Shown here one piece after another: positions 16,641 to 28,432 of a stretch of 64,000 nucleotides of DNA. The stretch's first letter is position 1. Each line of letters begins with the position of its first letter. Location of the stretch: positions 41,311-105,310 of the forward strand of contig QFOD01000020.1 in assembly GCA_003241055.1 (NCBI GenBank). Direction: 5' to 3'. The position numbers and the translations under genes were made by a program. The notes beneath the pieces are model-generated. The model was not told the origin of the DNA, did not search any database, and was given only the letters and a program-made list of their open reading frames with translations. The stretch comes from Roseateles depolymerans (GTDB lineage Bacteria > Pseudomonadota > Gammaproteobacteria > Burkholderiales > Burkholderiaceae_C).

Positions 16641-17615
16641 TCAGGCGGACAGAAGTGCCTGGACCTCCGGGGGGGTCAGCAGGCGGTCGGCGATCAGTTC
16701 ACCGGCGGTGATGTGGGCACTGCCCAGGAAGGCGCGTGCCTCCGGGCCATAGACCCGCACCAGCGGGGCATCGGGTTGCTGCACGCGGCGGCGCGAACCC
16801 GACAGGAAACGGGCCGCTTCCGCGGCATTGAGGCGGACCTCGGGCACGTCAAGCATCAGCCGGTCGGGCGAGGTCAGCAGCCCGGCGCGCTGTTCATCGG
16901 GCAAGGCCTCCAGCGCGGCCAGCGAAATGCTGCCCTCCAGCGTCAGGCCGCCGGACGCCGTGCGGCGCAGGGCCGCCAGCGAGGCGCCACAGCCCAGCCC
17001 GGCGCCGATGTCCTCGGCGAGCGTGCGGATGTAGGTGCCCTTGGTGCAACGGACGTCCAGCGTCACGGTGCCAGGATGCATGTCGACGATGTCGATGGCG
17101 TGAATCGTCACGCGACGCGGCTTGCGCTCGATCTCGATGCCGGCGCGCGCGTATTCGTACAGCGCCTTGCCTTCATGCTTGAGCGCCGAGTACATCGGCG
17201 GCAGCTGCTCGATCTCACCCACGAAGGCCGCGCAGGCCGCCGCGATCTGCTCGCGGCTGACGTCCACATCGCGACGCTCCAGCACCTCGCCCTCGGCATC
17301 GCCGGTGGTGGTGCGAACGCCCAAAGCGAGCGTGGCGAGGTAGCGCTTGTCGGCATCCAGGCTCAGCTGGCTGAACTTGGTGGCCGCGCCAAAGCACAGC
17401 GGCAGCAGACCGGTGGCGAGAGGGTCCAGCGTGCCGGTATGGCCGGCCTTCTCGGCGCGCAGCAGCCACTTGGCCTTCTGCAATGCATCGTTGCTGGACA
17501 GGCCCAGCGGCTTGTCCAGCAGCAGCACGCCATGCAGCGGCCGGCGCTGCACCCGCACGCGCGGCGCGCGTTCGGCGCGCGGCTCGACGGCTTCAGTCGT
17601 TGGATTCATCGGCAT
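16641..17615 (-). CDS. truB: tRNA pseudouridine(55) synthase TruB
   Basis: A 324-residue enzyme that makes pseudouridine 55 in the T-loop of tRNAs. The catalytic Asp lies in GHTGTLDPLATG at about residues 58-69, preceded by the family motif GVLLLDKPLGLSSN. KRYLATLALG and CTKGTYIRTLAEDIG follow as expected, and a C-terminal PUA-like region ends the protein. The ATG overlaps the end of rbfA by 23 bases (a second in-frame ATG at 17609 is also possible), so the two are translationally linked as usual in this operon. Confidence 0.96.
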   Translation of the reverse strand: MPMNPTTEAVEPRAERAPRVRVQRRPLHGVLLLDKPLGLSSNDALQKAKWLLRAEKAGHTGTLDPLATGLLPLCFGAATKFSQLSLDADKRYLATLALGVRTTTGDAEGEVLERRDVDVSREQIAAACAAFVGEIEQLPPMYSALKHEGKALYEYARAGIEIERKPRRVTIHAIDIVDMHPGTVTLDVRCTKGTYIRTLAEDIGAGLGCGASLAALRRTASGGLTLEGSISLAALEALPDEQRAGLLTSPDRLMLDVPEVRLNAAEAARFLSGSRRRVQQPDAPLVRVYGPEARAFLGSAHITAGELIADRLLTPPEVQALLSA

Positions 17616-17973
17616 CCGCCGCGCGCTGCGCGTTGGCCTGGGTGATCAGCGAGTTCATCTCGGCCGCGCGCTCGGTGGTGCGGTCGAAATGGAAATGCAG
17701 GCTGGGCACGGTATGGATCTGCAGTCGCTTGAACAGGCCGTTGCGCAGGAAGCCGGCGGCCTCGTTCAGAGCCTCCTCGGTCTCGGTGGGATCGCCCACC
17801 AGCACGGAGAAGAACACCTTGGCGTGGGCGTAGTCCGGCGTGACCTCGACCGCGCTGATGGTGGCCATGCCGATGCGCGGGTCCTTCAGCTCGCGGATCA
17901 GCTCGGCCAGATCGCGCTGGATCTGGTCGGCGACGCGGAAGGAGCGGTTGGGAATAGCGCGTTTGTGTCTCAT
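17593..17973 (-). CDS. rbfA: Ribosome-binding factor A
   Basis: A 126-residue single KH-like domain protein needed for maturation of the 16S rRNA 5' end in the 30S subunit. The family pattern is clear: RVADQIQRDLAELIRELKDPRIG at the start of the domain, then VEVTPDYAHAKVFFSVL and the C-terminal LHFHFDRTTERAAEMNSLI. Its gene follows infB after a 64-base gap that contains a strong hairpin, and it overlaps truB. Length and order are standard. Confidence 0.96.
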   Translation of the reverse strand: MRHKRAIPNRSFRVADQIQRDLAELIRELKDPRIGMATISAVEVTPDYAHAKVFFSVLVGDPTETEEALNEAAGFLRNGLFKRLQIHTVPSLHFHFDRTTERAAEMNSLITQANAQRAADADESND

Positions 17974-17995
17974 GGCATGGTTTCCTGAAAGAACA

Positions 17996-18019
17996 AACCC
18001 CGCCCCGAGGGGCGGGGTT
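17996..18019 (-). terminator. Hairpin between infB and rbfA
   Basis: AACCCCGCCCC and GGGGCGGGGTT form a perfect 11-bp GC-rich stem with a 2-base centre; on the minus strand it is followed by TGTTCTTTC. It lies 18 bases after the infB stop, inside an operon that normally continues. It probably trims or attenuates transcription into rbfA-truB-typA rather than fully ending it. Confidence 0.55.
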
Positions 18020-18037
18020 CACCCTCAGTGCGAAGGG

Positions 18038-21052
<3,015 letters not shown>

Positions 21053-21095
21053 GTGGGGATCCTTCAGATTGCTTTCGGTGCGGCGCGGTTGTCGA

Positions 21096-22574
21096 TCAGG
21101 CGTTGAACCAGTGTTCACGGGCCTTCATGATCAGCGCGCGGGCGCTGTCTTCGCCCAGGCCGGTCAGTTCGACCAATTCGTCCACGGCCAGGTCGGCCAG
21201 GTCATCACGCGTGTGGACACCGCCTTGAGCCAGCTTGGACAGCAGCTCGGGCGTGATGCCTTCGAGGTCGCGCAGATCCTGCGATACCTCGTCGACCTTC
21301 TCCTCACGGGCGATCTCCATGGTGAGCAGCGCGTCTTTCGCACGGGTGCGCAGCTCGGTGACCGTGTCTTCATCAAAGGCCTCGATTTCCAGCATTTCCT
21401 GCATAGGAACGTAGGCCACTTCTTCCAGGCTCGTGAAGCCCTCGGCGATCAGGATGTCGGCCACCTCGGCGTCGACGTCGAGTTTCTCGACGAACAGCGC
21501 GCGGATGGATTCGGTCTCCTGCTCCTGCTTGGCGGCGGATTCCTCCGCCGACATGATGTTGATACGCCAGCCCGTCAGTTCGGACGCCAGGCGCACGTTC
21601 TGGCCACCACGGCCGATGGCGATCGCGAGATTCTCCTCGTCGACCACCACGTCCATCGCATGGCGTTCCTCGTCCACGACGATGGACTGCACATTCGCCG
21701 GCGCCAGCGCGCCGATCACGAACTGCGCGGGGTCTTCCGACCACAGCACGATGTCCACCCGCTCACCGGCCAGCTCCGTGGTCACGCCGTTGACGCGCGC
21801 ACCGCGCACGCCGACGCAGGTGCCGATGGGGTCGACACGGCGGTCATGGCTGACCACGGCGATCTTGGCGCGGCTGCCCGGGTCGCGGGCGCAGCTCTTG
21901 ATCTCCAGCAGGCCCTGCTCGATCTCAGGCACTTCCTGCGCGAACAGTTCCTTCATGAACTCCGGCGAGGAGCGCGACAGCATGATCTGCGGGCCACGCT
22001 GAGTCGGGTCCACGCCCAGGATCACCGCACGGACGCGGTCGCCGCTGCGCAGGTTTTCCTTCGGGATCATTTCGTTGCGCTTGAGGCGGCCCTCGACGCG
22101 GCCGCTCTCCACGATGATGTCGCCCTTGTCCAGGCGCTTCACCGTGCCGACCATGATCTTCTCGCCACGAGACATGAAGTCGTTCAGCAGTTGCTCGCGC
22201 TCGGCATCACGAATCTTCTGCAGGATCACCTGCTTCGCGGCCTGTGCGCCGATACGACCGATGGGCACGGACTCGACCGGCTCCTCGATGTGGTCATCCA
22301 CCTCGATATCGGCGATCTGTTCCTGAGCCTCGAACAGCAGGATCTCGGCGTCGGGGTTCTGCAGGCCGGCTTCATTCGGCACCACATGCCAACGGCGGAA
22401 CGTCTCGTACTCGCCCGACTCGCGGTCCACAGCCACGCGAATGTCGGCTTCACCGCCGTAAATCTTCTTGGTGGCCGAGGCCAGCGCGGCTTCCACCGCA
22501 CCGAACACGACATCGCGCTCCACGCTCTTCTCGCGCGAGATCGCATCCACCAGCATCAACATTTCGCGGTTCAT
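21096..22574 (-). CDS. nusA: Transcription termination/antitermination factor NusA
   Basis: A 492-residue RNA polymerase-binding factor that controls pausing, intrinsic termination and antitermination. It has the NusA N-terminal domain (MNREMLMLVDAISREKSVE), an S1 domain (about 135-200, with GTVKRLDKGDIIVESG), two KH domains (MLSRSSPEFMKELFAQEVPE onward), and two C-terminal helix-hairpin-helix acidic repeats (about 355-492). Its ATG overlaps the rimP stop (ATGA). In other bacteria NusA limits its own operon through leader terminators, which fits the terminator found ahead of rimP here. Confidence 0.97.
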   Translation of the reverse strand: MNREMLMLVDAISREKSVERDVVFGAVEAALASATKKIYGGEADIRVAVDRESGEYETFRRWHVVPNEAGLQNPDAEILLFEAQEQIADIEVDDHIEEPVESVPIGRIGAQAAKQVILQKIRDAEREQLLNDFMSRGEKIMVGTVKRLDKGDIIVESGRVEGRLKRNEMIPKENLRSGDRVRAVILGVDPTQRGPQIMLSRSSPEFMKELFAQEVPEIEQGLLEIKSCARDPGSRAKIAVVSHDRRVDPIGTCVGVRGARVNGVTTELAGERVDIVLWSEDPAQFVIGALAPANVQSIVVDEERHAMDVVVDEENLAIAIGRGGQNVRLASELTGWRINIMSAEESAAKQEQETESIRALFVEKLDVDAEVADILIAEGFTSLEEVAYVPMQEMLEIEAFDEDTVTELRTRAKDALLTMEIAREEKVDEVSQDLRDLEGITPELLSKLAQGGVHTRDDLADLAVDELVELTGLGEDSARALIMKAREHWFNA

Positions 22575-23206
22575 TGATCGAGACCTCCGTCAACCTTGTC
22601 TTGGCCAGATGCCGCCGGCTCGGCGTCATCCTGTGTTTTCTTTGCGTTCGGCTTCTTGGCCGATTTTTTGGGCTTGATCACCCCGCGCTGCCCGGGCTTG
22701 CGATCAGGTGCCCGCGCGCCACCGCGCCCCTTGAAGCTGAGGACGGGCACCAGCTTCGCATCGCGAACTTCATCCAGCGTGAAATCGAGCGCCTGCTCAC
22801 CCTGGCCGTCGTCAAATACCAGGCGCCAGGCACTGCCACCCTCGACGCCGGGCTGTGCCTCCAGTACGCCGCTGTACTTCTTGCGCCCCTGGAAAGGCTG
22901 ACGCAACGAGATCTCGACCTCCTGCCCGACGAAGCGTGCGTAATGCGCCGCAGTCTTCAGGGGACGATCCAGCCCGGGCGAGGAAACCTCCAGCCGCGCG
23001 TACTCGAAGGCCTCGACCTCCAGCACGTACTGCAACTGACGCGTCACCTTCTCGCAGTCATCCACCGTGATCAGCTCGCCCGCGTCGGCCTGCGCAGGGA
23101 GCTTGTCGATCGTCACGCGCAGCAAGCCCCCCGCACTGCGTTCGCAGTCCACGAGTTCGTAACCCAGGCCGGTCACGGTCGTTTCAACAGCGGCTTGCCA
23201 AGTCAT
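22571..23206 (-). CDS. rimP: Ribosome maturation factor RimP
   Basis: A 211-residue 30S subunit assembly factor. The N-terminal domain (VTGLGYELVDCERSAGGLLR) and the motif EVSSPGLDRPLKTAAHYARF are diagnostic. After the normal Sm-like C-terminal domain there is a basic, low-complexity tail (about 165-211, Lys/Pro/Arg-rich), which makes the protein longer than the roughly 150 residues of E. coli RimP. ATG 23206 is chosen because it begins the conserved domain; an upstream frame extension runs through the leader terminator. It is the first gene of the operon. Confidence 0.95.
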   Translation of the reverse strand: MTWQAAVETTVTGLGYELVDCERSAGGLLRVTIDKLPAQADAGELITVDDCEKVTRQLQYVLEVEAFEYARLEVSSPGLDRPLKTAAHYARFVGQEVEISLRQPFQGRKKYSGVLEAQPGVEGGSAWRLVFDDGQGEQALDFTLDEVRDAKLVPVLSFKGRGGARAPDRKPGQRGVIKPKKSAKKPNAKKTQDDAEPAASGQDKVDGGLDQ

Positions 23207-23252
23207 GCGTGCGTTCAGATCCGGGATGTCAAATTCGAAAAAGCAAAAAAAA

Positions 23253-23272
23253 TGGGCAGCAAAATGCGCCCA
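23253..23272 (-). terminator. Intrinsic terminator in the rimP leader
   Basis: On the minus strand TGGGCGCA and TGC-T-GCCCA form an 8-bp stem with one bulged T and a 3-base loop, immediately followed by eight T residues. It stands 46 bases before the rimP start and downstream of the promoter at 23340-23368, so only leader transcripts can reach it. That makes it a candidate attenuator for the operon that encodes NusA. Confidence 0.65.
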
Positions 23273-23339
23273 CCTCACTCACCAAACCCTGCGCCGTGGG
23301 ATGCCAGCCGGCGCAGTCGTCATATCTGGTGAAGCTCGG

Positions 23340-23368
23340 ATTGTACCGTGCAAGCTCCGTGCCCGCAA
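23340..23368 (-). promoter_or_regulatory. Sigma-70 promoter of the rimP-nusA-infB operon
   Basis: On the minus strand TTGCGG (23363-23368) and TACAAT (23340-23345) are separated by exactly 17 bases. Transcription would begin near 23333, giving a leader of about 127 bases with an intrinsic terminator in it. The region is shared with the divergent fabI gene. Confidence 0.65.
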
Positions 23369-23428
23369 GCTGCCGCACCCCTCTCGTGCCAGAATCGCTG
23401 GCTGTATTGATTCCGACTGGAGACACGA

Positions 23429-24208
23429 ATGGGCTTTCTCGCCGGCAAGCGTTTGCTGATCACGGGCGTGCTGTCCAACCGCTCGATCGCCTATGGCATT
23501 GCGCGGGCCTGCCACCGCGAAGGAGCAGAACTCGCGTTCAGCTACGTGGGCGAGCGATTCAAGGACCGCATCACCGAATTCGCCGCCGAATTTGACTCCA
23601 AGCTGGTCTATGACTGCGATGTGTCGGACGACGCTCAGCTGGAGAAGCTGTTCGCCGACCTCGGCGAGGTGTGGCCCGAGTTCGATGGCTTCGTGCACTC
23701 GATCGGCTTTGCACCGCGCGACGCGATCGCTGGCGATTTTCTCGATGGCATGACCCGCGAGAACTTCCGCATCGCCCATGACATCTCGGCCTACAGCTTC
23801 CCCGCCATGGCCAAGCTGGCAGCCCCCCGGCTGCGCACCGGCGCTGCCCTGCTGACGCTGAGCTACCTGGGCGCGGAGCGCTATGTGCCCAACTACAACA
23901 CCATGGGTCTCGCAAAAGCCAGCCTGGAGGCCAGCGTCCGCTATCTCGCGCACTCGCTGGGCGCCAGGGGCGTGCGCGTGAACGGCATCTCCGCCGGCCC
24001 GATCAAGACGCTAGCGGCCTCGGGCATCAAGGACCTCGGCAAACTGCTGAGCCAGTTTGCCGCCTCGGCCCCCATCCGCCGCAACGTGACCATTGACGAC
24101 GTGGGCAACGCCGCAGCCTTCCTGCTGTCGGACCTGGCCGGCGGCGTCAGCGCCGAGATCATGTACGTGGATGGCGGCTTCAGCCACGTCGCCTTGGCCG
24201 GCGAATAA
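23429..24208 (+). CDS. fabI: Enoyl-[acyl-carrier-protein] reductase (NADH) FabI
   Basis: A 259-residue short-chain dehydrogenase-type enzyme that performs the last reduction step of fatty acid elongation. The N-terminal nucleotide-binding part reads GKRLLITGVLSNRSIAYG, as in FabI. The catalytic tyrosine and lysine are in YNTMGLAKAS (Tyr-x6-Lys), with the second conserved tyrosine in SYLGAERY. It also has the FabI-specific FVHSIGFAPRDAI segment and GPIKTLAASGI. Length equals the family norm. It is a single gene divergent from rimP and followed by a two-way terminator. Confidence 0.97.
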   Translation: MGFLAGKRLLITGVLSNRSIAYGIARACHREGAELAFSYVGERFKDRITEFAAEFDSKLVYDCDVSDDAQLEKLFADLGEVWPEFDGFVHSIGFAPRDAIAGDFLDGMTRENFRIAHDISAYSFPAMAKLAAPRLRTGAALLTLSYLGAERYVPNYNTMGLAKASLEASVRYLAHSLGARGVRVNGISAGPIKTLAASGIKDLGKLLSQFAASAPIRRNVTIDDVGNAAAFLLSDLAGGVSAEIMYVDGGFSHVALAGE

Positions 24209-24234
24209 AGCCCGCCACACCGATCGCCAGCAAA

Positions 24235-24262
24235 AACGGGACCCTCGGGTCCCGTTTCGTTT
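24235..24262. terminator. Bidirectional terminator between fabI and the decarboxylase gene
   Basis: ACGGGACC (24236-24243) and GGTCCCGT (24248-24255) form an 8-bp stem with a CTCG loop. On the plus strand TTCGTTTTC follows; on the minus strand TTTTTG follows. It lies between the converging ends of fabI and the decarboxylase gene and can stop both. Confidence 0.8.
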
Positions 24263-24286
24263 TCGGAGGCACCAGCCCCGACTCGA

Positions 24287-26554
24287 TCAGCCCTTGACGC
24301 AGTCGACGAAGTACTGCCCGCGCCCGCTCTCCTCGTCCACCTCGTGCACCAGGCCATGAACGTCGGTGGCGAAGCCGGGGAACTTGGCGTTGAAGCTGCG
24401 CGTGAACTTGAGGTAGTCGACGATCTTCTTGTTGAAACGCTCGCCCGGAATCAGCAGTGGGATGCCGGGCGGGTACGGCGTCAGCAACGAGGTCGTGATG
24501 CGCCCTTCCAGTTCGTCGATGACCACGCGCTCGGTCTTGCGCTGCGCGATGTGCGCGTACGCGTCCGTCGGCGTCATGGCCGGCTGCAGGTTGGACAGAT
24601 ACATGTCCGTCGTCAGACGGGCGATGTCGGCATCCGCATAGGCCTGATGGATGCTCTGGCAGAGGTCGCGCAGCCCCATGCGCTCATAACGCGGGTTAGC
24701 AGCACAAAACTCGGGCATGATGCGCCACAGCGGCGCATTGCGGTCGTAGTCGTCCTTGAACTGCTGCAAGGCCGTCAGCAATGTGTTCCAGCGGCCCTTG
24801 GTAATGCCGATGGTGAACATGATGAAGAAGGAGTACAGCCCCGTCTTCTCAACCACCACACCGTGTTCGACGAGGAACTTCGTGACGACCGAGGCCGGGA
24901 TGCCGCTGGCCGCAAAGCTCCCGTCCATATCCAGCCCGGGCGTGATGATGGTGGACTTGATCGGGTCCAGCATGTTGAAGCCCTCGGCCAGGCCGCCGAA
25001 GCCGTGCCACTTCTCATCGGCATGCAGCATCCAGTCAGCCGACACGGGCTCGCTGCCCTCCTCCTGGCGCAGAAAATCCGGCCCCCAGACCTTGAACCAC
25101 CAGTCATCGCCATAGTCGGCCTCGACCTTGCGCATCGCGCGACGGAAGTCCAGCGACTCCTTGATGCTCTCCTCGACCAGTGCGGTGCCGCCAGGGGGCT
25201 CCATCATCGCCGCCGCCACGTCGCAGCTCGCAATGATCGAGTACTGCGGTGACGTGGACGTATGCATCAGGTAAGCCTCATTGAAGAGGTGCTTGTCCAG
25301 TTTCACCGACTGCGAGTCCTGCACCAGCACCTGCGAGGCCTGCGAGATGCCGGCCAGCAGTTTGTGCGTGGACTGGGTCGCGTAGACCATCGCCTCTTTG
25401 GGGCGGGGCCGGTTCTTGCCCATCGCATGGAACTGGCCGTAGAAATCATGGAAAGCCGCGTGTGGCAGCCATGCCTCGTCAAAATGCAGCGTCGGGATGA
25501 ATCCGTCCAGCTTGGCCTTGATGGTCTCGGTGTTGTAGAGCACGCCGTCGTAGGTGCTCTGCGTCAAGGTGACGATGGACGGGCGAACGGTGGCCGGGTC
25601 CACATGCGCCAGCAGCGGGTTCGCAGCGATCTTGGCGCGGATGGTTTCCGGGCTGAACTCGCTCTCAGGGATGGGCCCGATGATGCCGTAGTGGTTGCGC
25701 GTCGGCGTCATGAACACCGGGATGGCGCCGCACATGATGATGGCGTGCAGGTTGCTCTTGTGGCAGTTGCGGTCAATGACGACGACGTCGCCCGGCGCCA
25801 CCGTGTGGTGCCACACCATCTTGTTGGATGTGGACGTGCCGTTGGTGACGAAGAAGCAGTGGTCGGCATTGAAGATGCGCGCCGCGTTCTTCTCTGACGC
25901 TGCGACCGGACCGGTGTGATCCAGCAACTGGCCCAGTTCTTCCACCGCGTTGCAGACGTCGGCGCGCAGCATGTTCTCACCAAAGAACTGGTGGAACATC
26001 TGGCCCACAGGGCTCTTCAGGAATGCAACGCCGCCGGAATGGCCCGGGCAGTGCCAGGAGTACGAACCATCGGCCGCATAGTCCATCAGGGCCTTGAAGA
26101 ACGGCGGCGCCAGCCCGTCCAGGTAACTCTTGGCCTCTCGAATGATGTGACGCGCCACGAACTCCGGCGTGTCCTCGAACATGTGAATGAAACCATGCAG
26201 TTCACGCAGCACGTCGTTCGGAAGATGCTGGCTGGTGCGCGTCTCGCCATAGACGTAGATCGGGATGTCCGGATTGCGGAAGCGGATCTCGCCGATGAAC
26301 TTGCGCAGATTCAGCACCGCAGGATCGAGGTCCGGCCCCGGCGTGAACTCCTCATCGTCGATGGACAGGATGAAGGCCGATGCACGGCTTTGCTGCTGGG
26401 CAAACTGGGAGAGGTCACCGTAGCTCGTGACGCCCAGCACCTCCATGCCCTCTCGCTGGATGGCCTCCGCCAACGCACGGATACCCAAGCCCGAGGTGTT
26501 CTCGGAGCGGTAGTCCTCGTCGATGATGACGATGGGAAAGTGGAAACGGATCAT
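24287..26554 (-). CDS. Biodegradative Arg/Lys/Orn decarboxylase (PLP)
   Basis: A 755-residue fold-type I PLP decarboxylase of the AdiA/LdcI/SpeF family, which turns a basic amino acid into a polyamine and consumes a proton. It has an N-terminal response-regulator-like wing domain (about 1-140), a PLP core with the cofactor lysine K398 in QSTHKLL and the HFDEAW motif, and a C-terminal domain ending in YPPGIPLLIPGE. Length is closest to AdiA (756). Arginine versus lysine cannot be decided: HFDEAWLPHAAF resembles neither closely. ATG 26554 follows GGAGG by five bases; a TTG twelve bases upstream lies inside that site. It stands alone, with no antiporter gene next to it. Confidence 0.9.
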   Translation of the reverse strand: MIRFHFPIVIIDEDYRSENTSGLGIRALAEAIQREGMEVLGVTSYGDLSQFAQQQSRASAFILSIDDEEFTPGPDLDPAVLNLRKFIGEIRFRNPDIPIYVYGETRTSQHLPNDVLRELHGFIHMFEDTPEFVARHIIREAKSYLDGLAPPFFKALMDYAADGSYSWHCPGHSGGVAFLKSPVGQMFHQFFGENMLRADVCNAVEELGQLLDHTGPVAASEKNAARIFNADHCFFVTNGTSTSNKMVWHHTVAPGDVVVIDRNCHKSNLHAIIMCGAIPVFMTPTRNHYGIIGPIPESEFSPETIRAKIAANPLLAHVDPATVRPSIVTLTQSTYDGVLYNTETIKAKLDGFIPTLHFDEAWLPHAAFHDFYGQFHAMGKNRPRPKEAMVYATQSTHKLLAGISQASQVLVQDSQSVKLDKHLFNEAYLMHTSTSPQYSIIASCDVAAAMMEPPGGTALVEESIKESLDFRRAMRKVEADYGDDWWFKVWGPDFLRQEEGSEPVSADWMLHADEKWHGFGGLAEGFNMLDPIKSTIITPGLDMDGSFAASGIPASVVTKFLVEHGVVVEKTGLYSFFIMFTIGITKGRWNTLLTALQQFKDDYDRNAPLWRIMPEFCAANPRYERMGLRDLCQSIHQAYADADIARLTTDMYLSNLQPAMTPTDAYAHIAQRKTERVVIDELEGRITTSLLTPYPPGIPLLIPGERFNKKIVDYLKFTRSFNAKFPGFATDVHGLVHEVDEESGRGQYFVDCVKG

Positions 26555-26934
26555 CGCGGCCTCCAACGGGCGGGCATCAAAAAACGAAGCCGCGAAGTGT
26601 AGGGCCGAGAGATGTCAACGTTCGATGACCCCACACGACATTGCTCCAGAATCTGGCCTATTGGTCCGGCTTCGACCGAACGCCCTGAGCGGGACAAAGC
26701 AAGAGCCTGCTGCATGACTGTGACACCCGCCAAAAATAGAGGACCGCAAGCGACGCTCACCTGTAGCGCAGCTCAACAACAGTGGGCGCCCTGACCTGCC
26801 CCGACCACAGACATCCACCTCAAAGGCTTCGCACAACACCGCCCCTGGCGAGGATCAGCTTGAGTACACAAAGCGCAAGAAAGTCGATCATCAGCCGCGC
26901 GAACCAATTTCTACGCTATACTAGCGGGCTCGCA
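26555..26934. other. Intergenic region between decarboxylase gene and tRNA-Ser
   Basis: No gene is seen. A TATACT box at 26917-26922 lies 12 bases before the tRNA-Ser 5' end and is the likely -10 element; no good -35 box is found at the proper distance. The remaining 350 bases show nothing recognisable. Confidence 0.4.
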
Positions 26935-27025
<91 letters not shown>

Positions 27026-27058
27026 GCCCAACATGGACTGGCAATGCAAGACCAAGCA

Positions 27059-27085
27059 ACGGACCCTTATGGGTCCGTTTTGCTT
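27059..27085 (+). terminator. Terminator of tRNA-Ser
   Basis: ACGGACCC and GGGTCCGT form an 8-bp stem with a TTAT loop, followed by TTTGCTTT. Confidence 0.85.
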
Positions 27086-27253
27086 TGGCCCGTCTGATTT
27101 GTCGGCACTCGATTGCCGCAAGGCCCATAACGCCCATGGGCGGCCGCAATTCAGCCCCTCGAAATGGCAATTCGTCGCCGAACGCTGGCCCCAGACGCCG
27201 GACTCCGTGACACTTCCGCCCGTCACTGCTTAAGCGTCACACGGAGCCACCTG

Positions 27254-27502
27254 ATGCAGCAAGTCCCGAAAGCCTGGGCAAGCCTCGGCCTATCGCTCGC
27301 CCTGACATTCGCCTGCCTGCCCTCACAGGCGAGCGAGGTCGTCAAGCTGGCCCGGCTTGTGATGAGCGGCAAGAGAACAGCCACAGAGCCCCCGCGCAGC
27401 AGCCCCCCCGAGCCCAGAAGTCCAAGCGCGCCGCAGGCACACGGCTCAGGCGGCTCCGACGAGGCCGGCAATGCCCCCACCCCCTCCCGAGGGATTTCCT
27501 GA
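27254..27502 (+). CDS. Small exported Pro/Ser-rich protein, unknown
   Basis: An 82-residue predicted secreted protein. ATG 27254 begins MQQVPKAWASLGLSLALTFA, a plausible signal peptide with cleavage after SQA or nearby. The mature part is a short KLARLVMSGKR segment followed by a disordered Pro/Ser/Gly-rich tail (TEPPRSSPPEPRSPSAPQ). No domain is recognised. It sits between two tRNA loci and ends just before a shared terminator. Codon use is consistent with coding, but the small size leaves doubt. Confidence 0.45.
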   Translation: MQQVPKAWASLGLSLALTFACLPSQASEVVKLARLVMSGKRTATEPPRSSPPEPRSPSAPQAHGSGGSDEAGNAPTPSRGIS

Positions 27503-27554
27503 GACGCAAGCACCGGAAATCTATAGCCCGTAGCCCGGGCTTAAAACACAAAGC

Positions 27555-27590
27555 AAAAAGCCCTGCTGACGAAAATCAGCAGGGCTTTTA
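27555..27590. terminator. Bidirectional terminator of the tRNA cluster
   Basis: AAAAGCCCTGCTGA and TCAGCAGGGCTTTT form a 14-bp stem around CGAAAA. T-rich runs on both sides (TTTTTGC on the minus strand, TTTTAATTTT on the plus strand) let it end the minus-strand tRNA transcript and the plus-strand small gene. Confidence 0.88.
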
Positions 27591-27594
27591 ATTT

Positions 27595-27671
27595 TGGCGG
27601 AGTGGACGGGGCTCGAACCCGCGACCCCCGGCGTGACAGGCCGGTATTCTAACCAACTGAACTACCACTCC
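27595..27671 (-). tRNA. tRNA-Asp (GTC), second copy in transcription order
   Basis: A 77-base tRNA with acceptor GGAGTGG/CCACTCC, encoded CCA and anticodon loop CTGTCAC (anticodon GTC). It is the last tRNA of the cluster; its sequence is the same as the copy at 28037-28113. Confidence 0.96.
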
Positions 27672-27723
27672 GCGTGGGATGAATTCGATATTACCTCGCG
27701 GCAATACCCAAGCTCATCAAACT

Positions 27724-27799
27724 TGGCGTCCCCTAGGGGATTCGAACCCCTGTAGCCACCGTGAAAGGGTGGTGTCCTAGGCCTCTAGACGAAGGGGAC
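27724..27799 (-). tRNA. tRNA-Glu (TTC), second copy in transcription order
   Basis: A 76-base tRNA with acceptor GTCCCCT/AGGGGAC, encoded CCA and anticodon TTC in CTTTCAC. It is the same as the copy at 28166-28241 and lies in the cluster transcribed downstream of gltX, whose product charges it. Confidence 0.96.
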
Positions 27800-27840
27800 A
27801 AATTCTTCATCGAACAGCGCGCCGCCTAACCTTTTTAAAG

Positions 27841-27916
<76 letters not shown>

Positions 27917-28036
27917 GATTTATCAAACCAGAAAACTGGATTGAAAACCACGCTGTTCGATTTTATTGTAAATCAAGCCAAGCAACCAAACTCGACGATT
28001 CACGAATGATTTGCAGTCACGACAAATCAAAATAAC

Positions 28037-28113
28037 TGGCGGAGTGGACGGGGCTCGAACCCGCGACCCCCGGCGTGACAGGCCGGTATTCTAACCAACT
28101 GAACTACCACTCC
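28037..28113 (-). tRNA. tRNA-Asp (GTC), first copy
   Basis: A 77-base tRNA identical in sequence to that at 27595-27671, with anticodon GTC and encoded CCA. About 120 bases separate it from the next triplet's Ala gene. Confidence 0.96.
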
Positions 28114-28165
28114 GCGTGGGATGAATTCGATATTGCCTCGCGACAATATCCAAGCTCATCAAACT

Positions 28166-28241
28166 TGGCGTCCCCTAGGGGATTCGAACCCCTGTAGCCA
28201 CCGTGAAAGGGTGGTGTCCTAGGCCTCTAGACGAAGGGGAC
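28166..28241 (-). tRNA. tRNA-Glu (TTC), first copy
   Basis: A 76-base tRNA identical to that at 27724-27799, with anticodon TTC and encoded CCA. The spacer to tRNA-Asp is nearly the same as in the other triplet. Confidence 0.96.
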
Positions 28242-28287
28242 TAAACCTTCATCTCTCGAACAACGCGCCACTCAACCTAAATCAGGC

Positions 28288-28363
<76 letters not shown>

Positions 28364-28432
28364 TAACAAGGGCAAATCTCGTTTTAGGCAAGCCTTAAAC
28401 TTGATTTGTTGCGCTGTTCAAGCGAGAACGAG

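Noticed and set aside
14775..17645. 956-codon open frame on the plus strand opposite typA and truB
   Set aside because: It lies wholly antisense to two well-conserved genes; high GC removes stop codons in the shadow frame. Composition is not protein-like.
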